Below are positions 63,957 to 64,000 of a DNA stretch of 64,000 nt, one piece after another. Every line of letters begins with the position of its first letter. The first letter of the stretch is position 1. Source of the stretch: Pseudomonas helvetica (GTDB lineage Bacteria > Pseudomonadota > Gammaproteobacteria > Pseudomonadales > Pseudomonadaceae); assembly GCF_039908645.1 (NCBI RefSeq), contig NZ_CP150917.1, positions 2,057,501 through 2,121,500 on the forward strand, given 5' to 3'. The position numbers and the translations under genes were made by a program. A model generated the notes under the pieces. It did not search any database and was not told the origin of the DNA. It saw only the letters and a program-made list of their open reading frames with translations.

Positions 63957-64000
63957 ATGGCCGAAGCAAAAGTATTGAGTGGCGCCGGTCTGCGTGGCCA
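63957..64000 (+). CDS. prpC: 2-methylcitrate synthase, N-terminal end only
   Basis: ATG 63957 with ttggag 8 nt upstream starts MAEAKVLSGAGLRG and runs off the window. The beginning and position after prpB match PrpC, which condenses propionyl-CoA with oxaloacetate. Confidence 0.85.
   Translation, partial: MAEAKVLSGAGLRG

Overview
The window is a piece of a Pseudomonas chromosome. The rRNA sequence, codon use, REP elements of the fluorescens type and gene content (thrH, cysH, a prp locus, DUF1652, an OsmE-type lipoprotein) all point to the P. fluorescens group; I cannot name the species.

Layout. 1-2106: 3' end of a 23S gene, 5S rRNA and terminator. 2295-12753: a second-site PBP2 gene (mrdA type), a LysR/class II aldolase divergent pair, then a tight operon of an AcoR-like sigma-54 activator with three quinohemoprotein amine dehydrogenase maturation genes (qhpF, qhpE, qhpG), without the structural genes qhpA/B/C or the radical-SAM gene qhpD. 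13360-20410: a thiolase/FadB-like beta-oxidation pair, a class I amidotransferase, corA, an acyltransferase and a crotonase. 20719: tRNA-Ser(GGA), followed by a lipoprotein gene and a MocR-type regulator.

23898-33295 is the most unusual part: a compact biosynthetic cluster (SGNH-like protein, 27-residue basic peptide, heme-oxygenase-like diiron oxidase, broken amidinotransferase, LysE exporter, carbamoyltransferase, 47-residue membrane peptide, class III aminotransferase, formyltransferase, second LysE exporter). Its make-up, including two ORFs under 150 nt, matches what I recall of the gvg cluster of P. fluorescens WH6, which makes the herbicidal oxyvinylglycine 4-formylaminooxyvinylglycine (FVG). 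Here the central amidinotransferase has a large internal deletion and a frameshift.

33845-42832 is a complete short-chain polyhydroxybutyrate (PHB) locus: phbC, phbA, phbB, AraC-type phbR, a DUF3141 hydrolase, phasin and the PhaR repressor with recognisable operators. PHB loci are unusual in Pseudomonas, which normally makes medium-chain PHA. An IS3-type remnant lies between this locus and the gvg-like cluster.

43374-55511 holds a PAS chemoreceptor and many small envelope or stress proteins (OsmE-like, YbjQ, DUF4337, glycine zipper, small membrane proteins), a toxin-first toxin-antitoxin pair, LysR/epimerase and SDR/LysR divergent pairs and a HAD phosphatase. 55647-64000 is typical core genome: cysH, thrH, pabB between twin REP elements, the ATP-grasp/7TM transglutaminase-like/retropepsin-like triad, and the start of the methylcitrate operon (GntR-prpB-prpC) with two palindromic operators.

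All family assignments come from reading motifs; no database search was run.
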